From NCBI GenBank assembly GCA_965263455.1, contig CBDHHN010000004.1:2976001-3040000 (forward strand): a stretch of 64,000 bases of DNA, written 5' to 3'. Position 1 is the first letter of the stretch. Each line of letters begins with the position of its first letter. The translations under genes and the position numbers were made by a program. The notes under the pieces were generated by a model. It searched no databases. It was given only the letters and a program-made list of their open reading frames with translations, and was not told the origin of the DNA. The stretch comes from CADEDH01 sp965263455. Its GTDB lineage: Bacteria; Actinomycetota; Acidimicrobiia; Acidimicrobiales; SZUA-35. Positions 1 through 8,099 of this stretch are shown piece by piece.

Positions 1-316
1 CGTAGGGGCGGCCGTTGCGGGTGGTCACCACCAGATCGTGCCCGTCGTCCCAGCGGTCGCCGGACGTTGATCGGATGTCGGCCTGGCCGATCCGCCACCG
101 GATCAGCAGCTCGATCGTGTCGGCATCGATCGAGATCGTCCGCCGGGATCGCCTCGTCTTCGGCCCAACGAGGGCGTTCCTGCTCGACAGCTGGGCGTCG
201 ATTCGTAGGGTGCGCTCGTCGAGATTGAGGCGGGACCATCGAAGGGCCCGAGCTTCGGAGGGGCGGAGCCCGCACCGCCCGCACAAGTCGACGAGGATCT
301 GGAGCGACCCCGTGCA
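1..316 (-). pseudogene. Tyrosine recombinase (phage-type integrase) remnant
   Basis: On the minus strand, one frame from about base 316 to base 1 is open and reads as a piece of a tyrosine-recombinase catalytic domain. It has CGLRPSEARALRW (region of the first catalytic Arg), then KTRRSRRTISID (beta-hairpin region with the conserved Lys), then TTRNGRPY at the window edge. The HxxR and Tyr boxes would lie beyond base 1. The N-terminal core-binding domain is missing: an in-frame stop at 317-319 falls where similarity ends, and the plus strand becomes a dNTPase at the same point. I infer a truncated integrase of the island whose att-like scar is at 7811-7853. The match is by motif recognition only. 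Confidence 0.72.
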
Positions 317-1679
317 CTACGACCGCCTTCTTCACTCGCCGTACTTCCACCGCCTAAGTTCAGTGACACAGGTCGTGCCGACGACGACCCAGACGGCCTT
401 GGTCCACACGCGCATGACGCACAGCATGAAGGTCGCACAGCTAGCGCGCGAGCTAAGCGAATCCCTTCTTAAGCGCACTGACGCCGACCTAATCGGGAAG
501 CTGGGCGGACTGGACCCCGACGTCGCCGCATCCGCTGGCCTCGCCCATGACTTTGGACATCCGCCCTTCGGGCACATCGCGGAACAGGAACTCGACAAGC
601 TCCTCGTGGAACGAGGGGTTCTTGAGGGTTACGACGGCAACGCTCAGACATTCAGGATCGTTACGCTGTTGGCTGCGAAACGTGGCACAACCCTAAGGAA
701 GCCCGGCCTCGACCTCACCGCCGCCACACGCAACGCCGTGATCAAGTATCCGGTGAGCTACGAAGACCTCAGCAAGAGTGCTGGAGAGTGGGATAGGCAA
801 TCTCGACCCGTCGATAACGATCGGCCAAAGTTCAACTACTACTCTCTCGACATCAACGAGTATGCATACGCTCGAGAGGCCCACAAACTTGCGCCGAAAG
901 TCCTGTCCCTCGAAGCCCAGATCATGGACCTCTGTGACGACATCTCCTACGCGGTGCACGATCTCGAGGACTGGATCCGGACCGGTACAGTTCGAGTTTC
1001 AGACATTCTCGACCCGCCGAAAGGCTTCGTAACCAAGGCCACCACACGGTTAGCGAACGAATTCGCGAAGTACCACACCGAAGACGAAGCTGCCCGGATC
1101 GCCGAACTAGGCCTCACCGGTGTTCAGATCCCGTTCCAACCAGAGAGCCACATGCATTCGCAGCTTCTTCAGCCCTATCGGGATACCACCGAGCAGCAAG
1201 CCGAGCTCAGTTCCTTGTGTAGCTACTTCATCAGCCTGCTAGTGAACAACGTCGAGATCGACGGATCTTACTCCGGGGCGGAGGTGCACGTCGACGACCA
1301 GAGCTTGGCAACCATTCTGATGCTCAAGTACATCACGCGCGAGATGGTGATCAACAGCCCTAGCTTGGCCTTCGGCCAGATTGGGAACAGGGCAACCATC
1401 CGACGAGTGTTCGGGGCAGTGGAGCGTTGGCTGACGAGATACCACTCGAGGGACCGGAACTTGTCAGGAATGTTGGCCCATATTTGGTCGATGAATCTTG
1501 CTCAGGCTCGGCGACGGTACGGACAAGACGTACTGTCTGATCGCGATCGCAGAGAGAAAATCGTCCTTCGGGCGACCGCAGACTATGTCGCATCGCTGAC
1601 CGAACCCCAGGTCTCATCGATGGACCGCCAAATCCAGGGGATGCCAGACAGCTCCCCGCTCAACGACTGGCTTGTCTGA
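312..1679 (+). CDS. HD-domain deoxynucleoside triphosphate triphosphohydrolase (dGTPase family)
   Basis: The family cleaves dNTPs to deoxynucleoside plus tripolyphosphate. Counting from the GTG at 312 the protein has 455 residues. It shows the family entry motif DRLLHSPYFHRLSSVTQV, then HTRMTHS (His32, His37), the metal-binding AHDFGHPPFGH (His79-Asp80), a DGNAQTFRIV segment, and DLCDDISYAVHDLED carrying the downstream Asp ligand. The open frame continues upstream to 15, but those residues are antisense to the integrase remnant and unlike the family. GGAG at 301-304 lies 7 bases before GTG 312, so I chose that start. The native N-terminus (usually 20-60 residues more) seems to have been lost at the junction. 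Its stop overlaps the start of the CYTH gene by one base. The enzyme may act in anti-phage nucleotide depletion; this is inference. Confidence 0.85.
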   Translation: MHYDRLLHSPYFHRLSSVTQVVPTTTQTALVHTRMTHSMKVAQLARELSESLLKRTDADLIGKLGGLDPDVAASAGLAHDFGHPPFGHIAEQELDKLLVERGVLEGYDGNAQTFRIVTLLAAKRGTTLRKPGLDLTAATRNAVIKYPVSYEDLSKSAGEWDRQSRPVDNDRPKFNYYSLDINEYAYAREAHKLAPKVLSLEAQIMDLCDDISYAVHDLEDWIRTGTVRVSDILDPPKGFVTKATTRLANEFAKYHTEDEAARIAELGLTGVQIPFQPESHMHSQLLQPYRDTTEQQAELSSLCSYFISLLVNNVEIDGSYSGAEVHVDDQSLATILMLKYITREMVINSPSLAFGQIGNRATIRRVFGAVERWLTRYHSRDRNLSGMLAHIWSMNLAQARRRYGQDVLSDRDRREKIVLRATADYVASLTEPQVSSMDRQIQGMPDSSPLNDWLV

Positions 1680-2155
1680 TGTCGCTTGAGCGGAGTGTTG
1701 AGCGAGAGCGGAAATTCCTTGTTCGGAGCCTCCCGCCCCTTGACGGACACTCCCCGCGCCGGGTTGAACAAGTCTACTTAGCGCTCTCCGAGGCAGCGGA
1801 GTTGCGGTTGCGTTACTCCGGTTCGACCTTCACCCTCGGTGTCAAGGGCACTGAGAATCTCGTGACGCGGCCTGAATACGAGTACGTGTTGCCCGACGCG
1901 GAGCTCGGTCTGTCACTGCTGCTCTCGTCAGAGCTACGCGTGGTGAAGGAGAGGTACGACCTAGTGGTCGGAGAGCATGTATGGAACGTAGACGTCTTCC
2001 TAGAAGCGAATAAGGGCCTCGTCATAGCTGAGGTCGAGTTCGAGCCCGACGATGCCATTCTGATCCCCAGCTGGGCCTCAACCGAGGTCACAGGCGATAC
2101 CCGGTACTACAACCGCTCGCTAGCGCAGAATCCGTACAGCTACTGGACAGGCTAG
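1679..2155 (+). CDS. CYTH-domain triphosphate tunnel metalloenzyme
   Basis: This 158-residue protein has the CYTH signature ERERK at residues 8-12 (ExExK), near the N-terminus as is usual. It is followed by ELRLRYSGSTFTLGVKG, the acidic RPEYEY strand, KERYDLVVG, WNVDVF and GLVIAEVEFE, which supply the basic and acidic residues lining the tunnel. Family members hydrolyse inorganic triphosphate or organic triphosphates, or act as class IV adenylate cyclases. The start overlaps the dNTPase stop (TGATG), so the two are almost certainly co-translated. Tripolyphosphate is a product of dNTPase cleavage, so a tripolyphosphatase partner would be biochemically sensible; that link is inference. The gene looks intact. 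Confidence 0.85.
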   Translation: MSLERSVERERKFLVRSLPPLDGHSPRRVEQVYLALSEAAELRLRYSGSTFTLGVKGTENLVTRPEYEYVLPDAELGLSLLLSSELRVVKERYDLVVGEHVWNVDVFLEANKGLVIAEVEFEPDDAILIPSWASTEVTGDTRYYNRSLAQNPYSYWTG

Positions 2156-2429
2156 GTCGCCTGAGTTCCCTGTGCCGCAACGTCACCGGCGTCCTGCGAG
2201 GGCCCGTTGCTCGGTTCGCCTCATGCCGAGATGCTCTCGGCGCTCATGAGCGTCACGCCGCAAGCGGCCGGCCAAAGCGTAGTCGACTACGTCCGTCAGA
2301 ACTGGCCGTTGGTGCCAGTCGAGAACGTGATTGACCCACCGCAACTCGGTGTCGTGACGTACGTAAAGTGGCGCTTCGCGTCTGAGCGGGGTGTGAGGGT
2401 CCGCGAGGGGTAGCAGGGGCCCTGGTTAT

Positions 2430-4499
2430 CTAGCTGTCCAGCAGCGAGGGGCCGAGGTTGACCTCCGAGGTCCGGCAGAGCCCAGTGACCGGATCCGGAA
2501 GCTGCGGAGGAACGCAATCGATCGCACCTAGGTTGTTGTTGTAGTCGGGCTGAAACACTACTGGTCCGTCAGCTGCCTCGAAACAGAGCCCTGAAACGGG
2601 GTCGGGAACCAATGGCGGCTCACAGTCGATAGCGCCGATTGGTCCGTTGTAGTCTTGGGTCAAGTCGAGGCACGAGCTCCCCATATCTGGATCTTTGTCG
2701 ATTGGGATTGTCAGTGGTGTTAGCGGATTCTTGTACGTGATCTCATCGCCGACGATTAGGCAGCTCATCAACGCATCCATGCGAACCTCGGCCGCCGTCT
2801 TTGTGCACTTGTCGGCGTCTGGATCGTCTGGTCCGGGGTCTGAGACCTGATCGCCACTCGAGCTGCCGTCATCCTGACCTTCCTCATCGCTCCGTGGTGG
2901 ATGGTGTTCGATCTTTATCCAGCCATCCGGAAGATCCCTGTTTTCGACGATGACATCAGTGTCAGCTAGGTTCGCTGCCTCGATTAGCGCGTGCTCCTGA
3001 TTTGCGGAGGCTTCGTATCCACTCGTGTGCAAGAGAGCGTGCGCCCATTCCTCTCGCTCGACCTCGACGAGCTGACCTTCAGTCAGGTCAGTGCGGTAGG
3101 CAATCCGCCCTCCAGGTACGCCATGTGTCCCGATGAAGAGGCCCTCGGTATCCTTTGGCTCGCTGTTCAGCTCGGCAATCGCTTCACCTTCGTCAACTAC
3201 TCGCGTATGGGTGAACGTATCGCGCACGTGTTGATCGGTGATTCGATGCGGATCACCCCACTTGTCTAGACGCTCGTTCAGGGCTTCTTGTATCGGCTTG
3301 AGGTCGCCCTCCGATTTGATGGTTTGGCCCGGCGGGCCGTCGGCCACACTTGGCCCGCCGGGACCGTAGCAGTCCGGGCTCGTCGGCTGGTATCCATCAG
3401 CTACACCGCCGTCGAGTGGGTTGATGGACTCCTTGTAGCGGAGAGCACATGTGAAACTCATGGATCTAGCACCAGCGTGCTCCTCCGCAAGCACGGCTGC
3501 CATGTCGATCACACAACCGGCTCCGATAGTGTTCGACTGCGGACCCTCGCCGCTGAAGATTGTCGATTCGCCAAACAGGTCTTCAGCTGCATTGCATTCG
3601 ATCGCATGTATTGCGCCGGAGATCGAGTGCTGGCCATTTAGCGGCGCTCCGAATAGCTGTGCAGCGGGATCGAACGATCCGACGTCGGCGTCGAAGTGGA
3701 GCGCAGGGGACAGTCCGGGGAGTCTCAGCGCATCGTCGACGGTGAAGTCGGGTGAGGTTCGTGTGCAGAAGTCCGCCCCGACACCGCCAGTACACGTGCC
3801 GCCTGGGCCGAGCGAACCAATGTCCAACAGACTGCATACGCCAACACCGAGCACCCGAGGGTCGGCGGCCACTGCCAGCAGTGCCCCGAGGGATCGCTCC
3901 GTCTGGAGCTGGACAAGGCTCGTGCCGGGGAACTGGGGCAGCCAGGCTATGCCGTAGACGTCTGCTGGGAGTACTTCGCCTTCAATCAGGCAGTCGCTCA
4001 GCTCCTCGTTGTTGCTCGACATTGCGGTCACGACCGCTGACCTCCCGAACGGGATGTTGGCGTCGGCGAGCACAAGCGAGGGATTCCACAGGCTAGCGAT
4101 GGTCTGGCAGTCGCCCGATTCGAGCGCAATTGCAAGCTCTGCAGCGACTACGCCTTCTATCTGAGCGATTTGTGCTGCCGAATAGCAGAACGAAACCGCC
4201 GCAAGCTGGCTAATCGAGACCACGGCCTCGGCAGCGCTATCAAGCCTTGCCTGCCGAGGCCGCTCCACATTGCTGGCCGCGAGAATGGACAGCCGGTGAC
4301 TCTCAGTTGCGTCCAGTAGTTCGCCCACTGACGGGCAGTTATCGATCCGACTGGAAGGCTGTATCCCGAGCTCTGCGATTCCGATCAGCCCCGGAAGTCC
4401 TGACTCGCTCGTATCGCCGTCCTGAGAGTCGTCTCCGTCTCCTCCTCCACACGATGAGGCGATGAGAGCCGTGACGACAATGACAACAAGCCAGCGCAT
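2430..4499 (-). CDS. Large lipoprotein of unknown function with C-terminal Cys-rich repeats
   Basis: I chose the ATG at 4499 because it gives MRWLVVIVVTALIASSC, a compact lipoprotein signal with Cys17 as the lipidation site, and has a G-rich Shine-Dalgarno-like run just upstream. The open frame continues to 4631 without signal-like sequence. The mature protein (689 residues in all) begins with a Gly/Asp-rich linker. It then has a Cys-containing middle part and a charged stretch with HGVPGGRIAYRT. Two similar C-terminal units each read AIDC..PP..PDPV.GLC. I recognise no enzyme motif. It is divergent from its neighbours and lower in GC than the ribosomal half of the window. Likely exported and anchored on the outer face of the membrane. 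Confidence 0.7.
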   Translation of the reverse strand: MRWLVVIVVTALIASSCGGGDGDDSQDGDTSESGLPGLIGIAELGIQPSSRIDNCPSVGELLDATESHRLSILAASNVERPRQARLDSAAEAVVSISQLAAVSFCYSAAQIAQIEGVVAAELAIALESGDCQTIASLWNPSLVLADANIPFGRSAVVTAMSSNNEELSDCLIEGEVLPADVYGIAWLPQFPGTSLVQLQTERSLGALLAVAADPRVLGVGVCSLLDIGSLGPGGTCTGGVGADFCTRTSPDFTVDDALRLPGLSPALHFDADVGSFDPAAQLFGAPLNGQHSISGAIHAIECNAAEDLFGESTIFSGEGPQSNTIGAGCVIDMAAVLAEEHAGARSMSFTCALRYKESINPLDGGVADGYQPTSPDCYGPGGPSVADGPPGQTIKSEGDLKPIQEALNERLDKWGDPHRITDQHVRDTFTHTRVVDEGEAIAELNSEPKDTEGLFIGTHGVPGGRIAYRTDLTEGQLVEVEREEWAHALLHTSGYEASANQEHALIEAANLADTDVIVENRDLPDGWIKIEHHPPRSDEEGQDDGSSSGDQVSDPGPDDPDADKCTKTAAEVRMDALMSCLIVGDEITYKNPLTPLTIPIDKDPDMGSSCLDLTQDYNGPIGAIDCEPPLVPDPVSGLCFEAADGPVVFQPDYNNNLGAIDCVPPQLPDPVTGLCRTSEVNLGPSLLDS

Positions 4500-4552
4500 A
4501 GCGCCCCCCAAGCTGCGTCTAGTCATCGTCACAATAGGCGATGGGTCAGTGT

Positions 4553-5840
4553 GGCGCTTCGGATTCATTGGCAGTGATGGTGGCGAGAGGGTTCCAGTCG
4601 GGTTGGACGGCGTAGAGCACGGCGCAGCCACACGTGATCGAGTCGGCCGTAGCCGAGCCTGCGTGTGCGAGCTGCGGTGAACCGGCGTGGGTCAAGGACC
4701 GGCCGGTGGTCGAACTGGTCGACCTCACGTGTTTCGGGCGACCGGTCACGCTGCGGTGGCGTAAGCACCGGTTCTGTTGCCCCCGCTCGTGGTGTGGTCA
4801 AGGATCGTGGACTCATGAGGACCCACGGATCGCAGCCCCTCGGTTGTCGGTGACCGACCGGGCTGGCCGGTGGGCCACGATCCAGGTCGGCCAGCGTGGT
4901 CGAGCGGTCTCTGATGTTGCGGCCGAGCTGGGGGCGGACTGGCACGCCGTCAACGATGCCGTGATGGCCTACGGCCATGCCCTTCTCGATGCCGACCTCG
5001 ACCGGGTCGGCCAGGTCGAAGCGCTCGGTGTAGACGAGGTGTTGTTCGCCCGACTCGGCCGGTGGCGGACCCAGGCGTGGTCGACCTCAATCGTCGATGT
5101 CGCCACCGGCCAGCTGCTCGACGTGATAGAAGGCCGCTCAGCCACCGGGCTGTGTCAGTGGCTCACCGCCATGGGTGAGGCCTGGCGCGACGCCATCCGG
5201 TGGGCGGTGCTGGACCTCTCCGGTCCGTGGCGTCTGGCGTTTGACACCATGTTGGCTGACGCCGTCCAGATCGCTGATCCGTTCCACGTCGTGAAGCTGG
5301 CCAACCAGCGCCTCGACGAGGTCCGGCGCCGGGTCCAGAATGAGACCCTCGGACACCGAGGCCACAAGGACGACCCGCTGTACAGGTCCCGGCGGTTATT
5401 GACCATGGCCGACGAACGTCTCGATGAGCCGGGCAGATCGAAGCTACTCGGGCTGTTGGATGCCGGCGACCCCCACGGGGAGGTCCGCACGGCGTGGCAT
5501 GCCAAGGAGACCGTTCGGGGCATCTATGACATCGACCCCGACATCGCCGTCGACTACGTCACCCGACTCGGTCACGATCTCCAAGACGACGACTGCCCTC
5601 CCGAGATCCAACGGCTTGGCCGCACGATCACACGCTGGCGTGACCAGATCGCGGCCTGGCACCAGGCCAGGGTGTCGAACGGGCCAACCGAGGCCATCAA
5701 CAATCTCATCAAACGGGTGAAACGGGTGGCGTTCGGGTTCCGCCGCTTCGCCAACTACCGGATCCGGGCCCTGCTGTATGCCGGCAGGCCGAACTGGGAC
5801 CTACTCGCCACCGTCACACCCCGCTGAAACGCGAAGCGCC
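4553..5840. mobile_element. ISL3-like insertion sequence
   Basis: The element is bounded by inverted ends sharing GGCGCTTCG: 4553-4561 on the left and, reverse-complemented, the block ending at 5840 on the right. Similarity between the two ends continues inward for roughly 65-70 bases at about two-thirds identity. On the right this covers the last codons of the transposase gene, so the left end read backwards also spells a matching peptide (LYA..P.W..LATIT). I see no 8-bp target duplication just outside the ends, so the insertion may be old or rearranged. The element lies directly upstream of the divergently read lipoprotein gene. Confidence 0.6.
4634..5827 (+). CDS. ISL3 family transposase
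   Basis: This 397-residue protein starts with a zinc-binding segment (CASCG, then FCCPRSWCGQGSW), followed by a helix-turn-helix-like region and the DDE core. EALGVDEVLF carries the first Asp, VLDLSGPWR and ADPFHVVKLANQRLDEVRRR carry the second Asp block, and SNGPTEAINNLIKRVKR carries the catalytic Glu near the C-terminus. GTG 4634 is the first start codon after the in-frame stop at 4613. Typical ISL3 proteins have about 40 more residues before the zinc finger, so the N-terminus may be shortened. Transposition is its only likely role. Confidence 0.9.
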   Translation: MIESAVAEPACASCGEPAWVKDRPVVELVDLTCFGRPVTLRWRKHRFCCPRSWCGQGSWTHEDPRIAAPRLSVTDRAGRWATIQVGQRGRAVSDVAAELGADWHAVNDAVMAYGHALLDADLDRVGQVEALGVDEVLFARLGRWRTQAWSTSIVDVATGQLLDVIEGRSATGLCQWLTAMGEAWRDAIRWAVLDLSGPWRLAFDTMLADAVQIADPFHVVKLANQRLDEVRRRVQNETLGHRGHKDDPLYRSRRLLTMADERLDEPGRSKLLGLLDAGDPHGEVRTAWHAKETVRGIYDIDPDIAVDYVTRLGHDLQDDDCPPEIQRLGRTITRWRDQIAAWHQARVSNGPTEAINNLIKRVKRVAFGFRRFANYRIRALLYAGRPNWDLLATVTPR

Positions 5841-6198
5841 CGTAAAGTCCGAGCCATCCCGTCCATACATCTCCCCGATTCCGCTTAAAAAGACACAGGA
5901 AGCGTCGATCCAGCGATATCTGAACCTCTAGCGACACGACAATCAGTAGCTGCCTGGGAGTGGTGCCATCGGGGCGCGAAGGTACCGGCGTGCTGCGAGG
6001 GCCCGGTGACCGGAAACGCGCACGCCCGGCCACGAACCGTGGGCGTGGTCACGCGGTGTCGATGCGTGAGCGCTTCTCCGCACGCTTCAAGTGCCGTTTA
6101 GCGTGCTCCCAGGTCCAGCCATTCTTTGAGCGGGAAGGTGGCTGCTAGCACCGGCTACTGTTCGCACTTTGGGATAAGAGATCTGCGGAGGAATGGCA
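5841..6198. other. Intergenic region with repeat copy B1
   Basis: There is no convincing gene between the insertion sequence and the pentapeptide-repeat gene. The region contains a diverged repeat (5983-6096) related to 8956-9069, and the Shine-Dalgarno sequence CGGAGG at 6186-6191 that serves ATG 6199. I see no strong terminator. Confidence 0.6.
5983..6096 (+). repeat. Dispersed non-coding repeat, copy B1
   Basis: This stretch aligns end to end with 8956-9069: a shared start around CCGGCGTG, a core GTGACCGGAAACGC versus GATGACCGGAAACGC, then GTCGATGCGTGAGCG versus GTCGATCGAGTGGCG, and an end at TGCCG. A short third piece resembling its first 30 bases lies at 2184-2216. The copies are strongly diverged and not coding. 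Confidence 0.5.
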
Positions 6199-7401
6199 AT
6201 GGTCCACCCCGAGTTGGCACGGGCTAGGGAACAGGAGAAGTACAGGGAGGAAGCCCTGCGAAGGCGGCGCAGTAGGGCTCCAGGCTGGATCGTTCGGGGC
6301 CCAAAGACCTGGACTGGCCGACTCCTCGCTACCGAGCTAGTCACTGCCGGGGCGACTGCAATTCTGATTAGCGCAGCGTTTCTACTGATAACAGAGCAGA
6401 GGGAGGTCGAGCGATTCGAGCGAGCTGAGGAGCTTGAAGAGGAGCGCGTTCGGCGATCCCGTGAATTCCAAGTGGAGCGCGAGGAACTGACTCGTGAACT
6501 AGAAGATGAGCGGATTGAAGCTGCGCGTCTGATCGAAGAGGAGCGGGCCGCTCAGGCAGAGCGGTTGGAGAATCTCCGATTCGTGCGTGCATCTGCCGCA
6601 CAAGAGCCCGAGGGACTTGTGCCTGATGGCACGTTCCGATCGCGGACCTTCCGAGGACTAGATCTTCGAGGAGCAAACCTGAGCGGACTCGATCTGCGAG
6701 GTTCCAATTTCACCGGAGCGGATCTCGCAGGTGCGGACCTGGACGTTACCGACTTGTCGTTTGCCTCCCTTCCGGGCATAGACCTCTCTGGTTCAGAGCT
6801 CTTCGGACCGCTCCTCGACGGAGCCAACCTCAGTGGGGCCGACTTCAAGGGTGCGACGATTCGAGGAGGAGGATTTATCGAGGCCGACTTGAGCGACGTC
6901 GAGATGGGTAACCTCACATGTGTTTTGTGTATCGCCGTCGGGGCGGATCTCTCCGGCTCTGTACTTACGAACGCAGACCTAAGCTCGTCAAACTTCGAAG
7001 GCGCCAACTTCACAGACGCTGACTTATCATCGAGCGATCTAACCCACGTTAATCTAAGAGGCTCTTCCTTGAACGAAGCCAATCTTTCAGGCGTCTTTTG
7101 GGATCCGGAGGGTCCACCCTGTTGGCCGGATTCGTTCGACGCTCCGGACAACAGCATGGGGGAAAACGGCGTTGACGACGGTTCATGCCTTGGCGCAATG
7201 ATCGTGGGCGTCCGCCTAGACGATCCGTCGGCCGAGATGAGCGTGGAGGACGGCGACGACGCAGCAGGAACTCCGTGTACCTTGTTGAAGCTCGCACGCT
7301 ACGACGAGATGCTCGCAGAGGGCGTGATTGACCTTGCTCGGTTCGACGATCTGGTTGAAGATGCACTCGACGACGAGCTCTCTGACACTTCATGCGAGTA
7401 G
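6199..7401 (+). CDS. Membrane-anchored pentapeptide-repeat protein
   Basis: ATG 6199 is preferred over ATG 6193 because CGGAGG at 6186-6191 then has a 7-base spacer. The 400-residue protein begins with a basic N-terminus. One hydrophobic segment follows at about residues 41-65 (ATAILISAAFLLI). Next comes a Glu/Arg-rich heptad-like helix (about 66-125) and a right-handed pentapeptide-repeat block from about 150 to 300, with A(D/N)LSG/L units such as LDLRGANLSGLDLRGSNF. A Cys-containing acidic tail ends in DTSCE. The coiled coil suggests oligomerisation next to the membrane. The repeat block may be a protein-binding solenoid or DNA mimic. Function is unknown; it lies inside the putative island. 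Confidence 0.85.
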   Translation: MVHPELARAREQEKYREEALRRRRSRAPGWIVRGPKTWTGRLLATELVTAGATAILISAAFLLITEQREVERFERAEELEEERVRRSREFQVEREELTRELEDERIEAARLIEEERAAQAERLENLRFVRASAAQEPEGLVPDGTFRSRTFRGLDLRGANLSGLDLRGSNFTGADLAGADLDVTDLSFASLPGIDLSGSELFGPLLDGANLSGADFKGATIRGGGFIEADLSDVEMGNLTCVLCIAVGADLSGSVLTNADLSSSNFEGANFTDADLSSSDLTHVNLRGSSLNEANLSGVFWDPEGPPCWPDSFDAPDNSMGENGVDDGSCLGAMIVGVRLDDPSAEMSVEDGDDAAGTPCTLLKLARYDEMLAEGVIDLARFDDLVEDALDDELSDTSCE

Positions 7402-7654
7402 CCGCAGAGCACGGGACCCACCAACGGGGCTTCTCGGCACTCCCTGCTTAGGCCCGGTGTCGGGTTCGCGGTCCGAGCCCAACGCCCTCGCCCCACCGCC
7501 AGGGACCTTGGCCGCTGCGTTCGCGAACGTGCCCAACGGCAGACACGCAGTCGATCGTCTGCTGATCATCAATCAGCTTCGAGACGCGAAGCTCTACCAG
7601 CGGCGCAACACATGCCTGCAGCGCGCTAGTTCCGGCGTACCCGATCGGATCGGG

Positions 7655-7753
7655 TGTCCGGAAATCCCGACGGGCTGGAGGGGGCCTGCCCCGCTGCGAA
7701 GCTATCGGGGACCCTAAGTGGGACCCTACGCACCTGCACGTCGGTGCATCTCG
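7655..7753 (+). repeat. Dispersed repeat, copy A1
   Basis: The segment matches 10524-10625 over about 100 bases. The last 33 bases or so (ACCCTACGCACCTGCACGTC and onward) are essentially identical, and the upstream two thirds are diverged. The conserved tail can fold TGCAC-GTCG-GTGCA into a small hairpin. The repeat is not coding and its origin is unknown. Confidence 0.65.
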
Positions 7754-7810
7754 ACTACCCCGGATGCGCTGCCGGGCGGGCCCATGCACGGTGTCGCACT
7801 CCGGGAGCAA

Positions 7811-7853
7811 CATGGTAAGGAAAAGGTCGAGAGTTCGATTCTCTCAGGAGGCT
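7811..7853 (+). other. tRNA-Thr(GGT) 3' half: probable att scar of an integrated element
   Basis: The sequence begins in an anticodon loop (CATGGTAAGG, anticodon GGT), continues with AAAAGGTC, a perfect 5-bp T-stem GAGAG-TTCGATT-CTCTC, and the acceptor strand AGGAGGC plus discriminator T. It is followed by CTGTTTT. No matching D-arm or 5' acceptor strand (GCCTCCT expected) precedes it, so it is only a 3' half. Tyrosine recombinases often integrate in the anticodon loop or 3' end of tRNA genes and leave such a fragment. In actinobacteria tRNA-Thr(GGT) commonly sits just upstream of tRNA-Met near tuf and secE, which fits the tRNA-Met at 17871. The att interpretation is inference. Confidence 0.75.
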
Positions 7854-8099
7854 CTGTTTTCCCTGGTCAGGGCATCGCAGGGTTGCACCGGCGGAGCAGT
7901 CGAAAGTTCTTGGGGCCCTTTGTCGTTGTCGGACGTCCCGATCACTCGGGGACGCGACCGCTCAACGTGCTCAGCCGTACCCGGCCGGGCCCGCCACGTT
8001 CAGTGGTGCCGACCGCCAGGGCCTTGTCGTTGTCGCGCAGTCGATATGTGCCGTTCATCCTCGGCCGATGGACCTCCGGCCGTTGAGCGTTATCGCTCG

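Larger units (their letters stand above)
7402..8099. other. Intergenic region with repeat A1 and tRNA-Thr scar
   Basis: About 700 bases without a credible gene. The open frames present have atypical codon use and no family resemblance. It holds repeat A1 (7655-7753) and the tRNA-Thr 3' fragment (7811-7853), and then about 250 bases in which I see nothing recognisable before the phosphotransferase gene. I take it as the right boundary zone of the integrated island. Confidence 0.6.

Noticed and set aside
15..311. N-terminal 99 codons of the frame that contains the dNTPase
   Set aside because: This part is antisense to the integrase remnant and unlike dNTPase N-termini. A start at GTG 312 with GGAG upstream is better.
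2207..2413. Small open frame between the CYTH gene and the lipoprotein
   Set aside because: It has no Shine-Dalgarno sequence, starts with TTG inside a repeat fragment, and shows no family resemblance.
7764..8099. Upstream 112 codons of the phosphotransferase frame
   Set aside because: They run through the tRNA-Thr fragment and have Cys/Arg/Ser-rich shadow composition. The family similarity begins after 8100.
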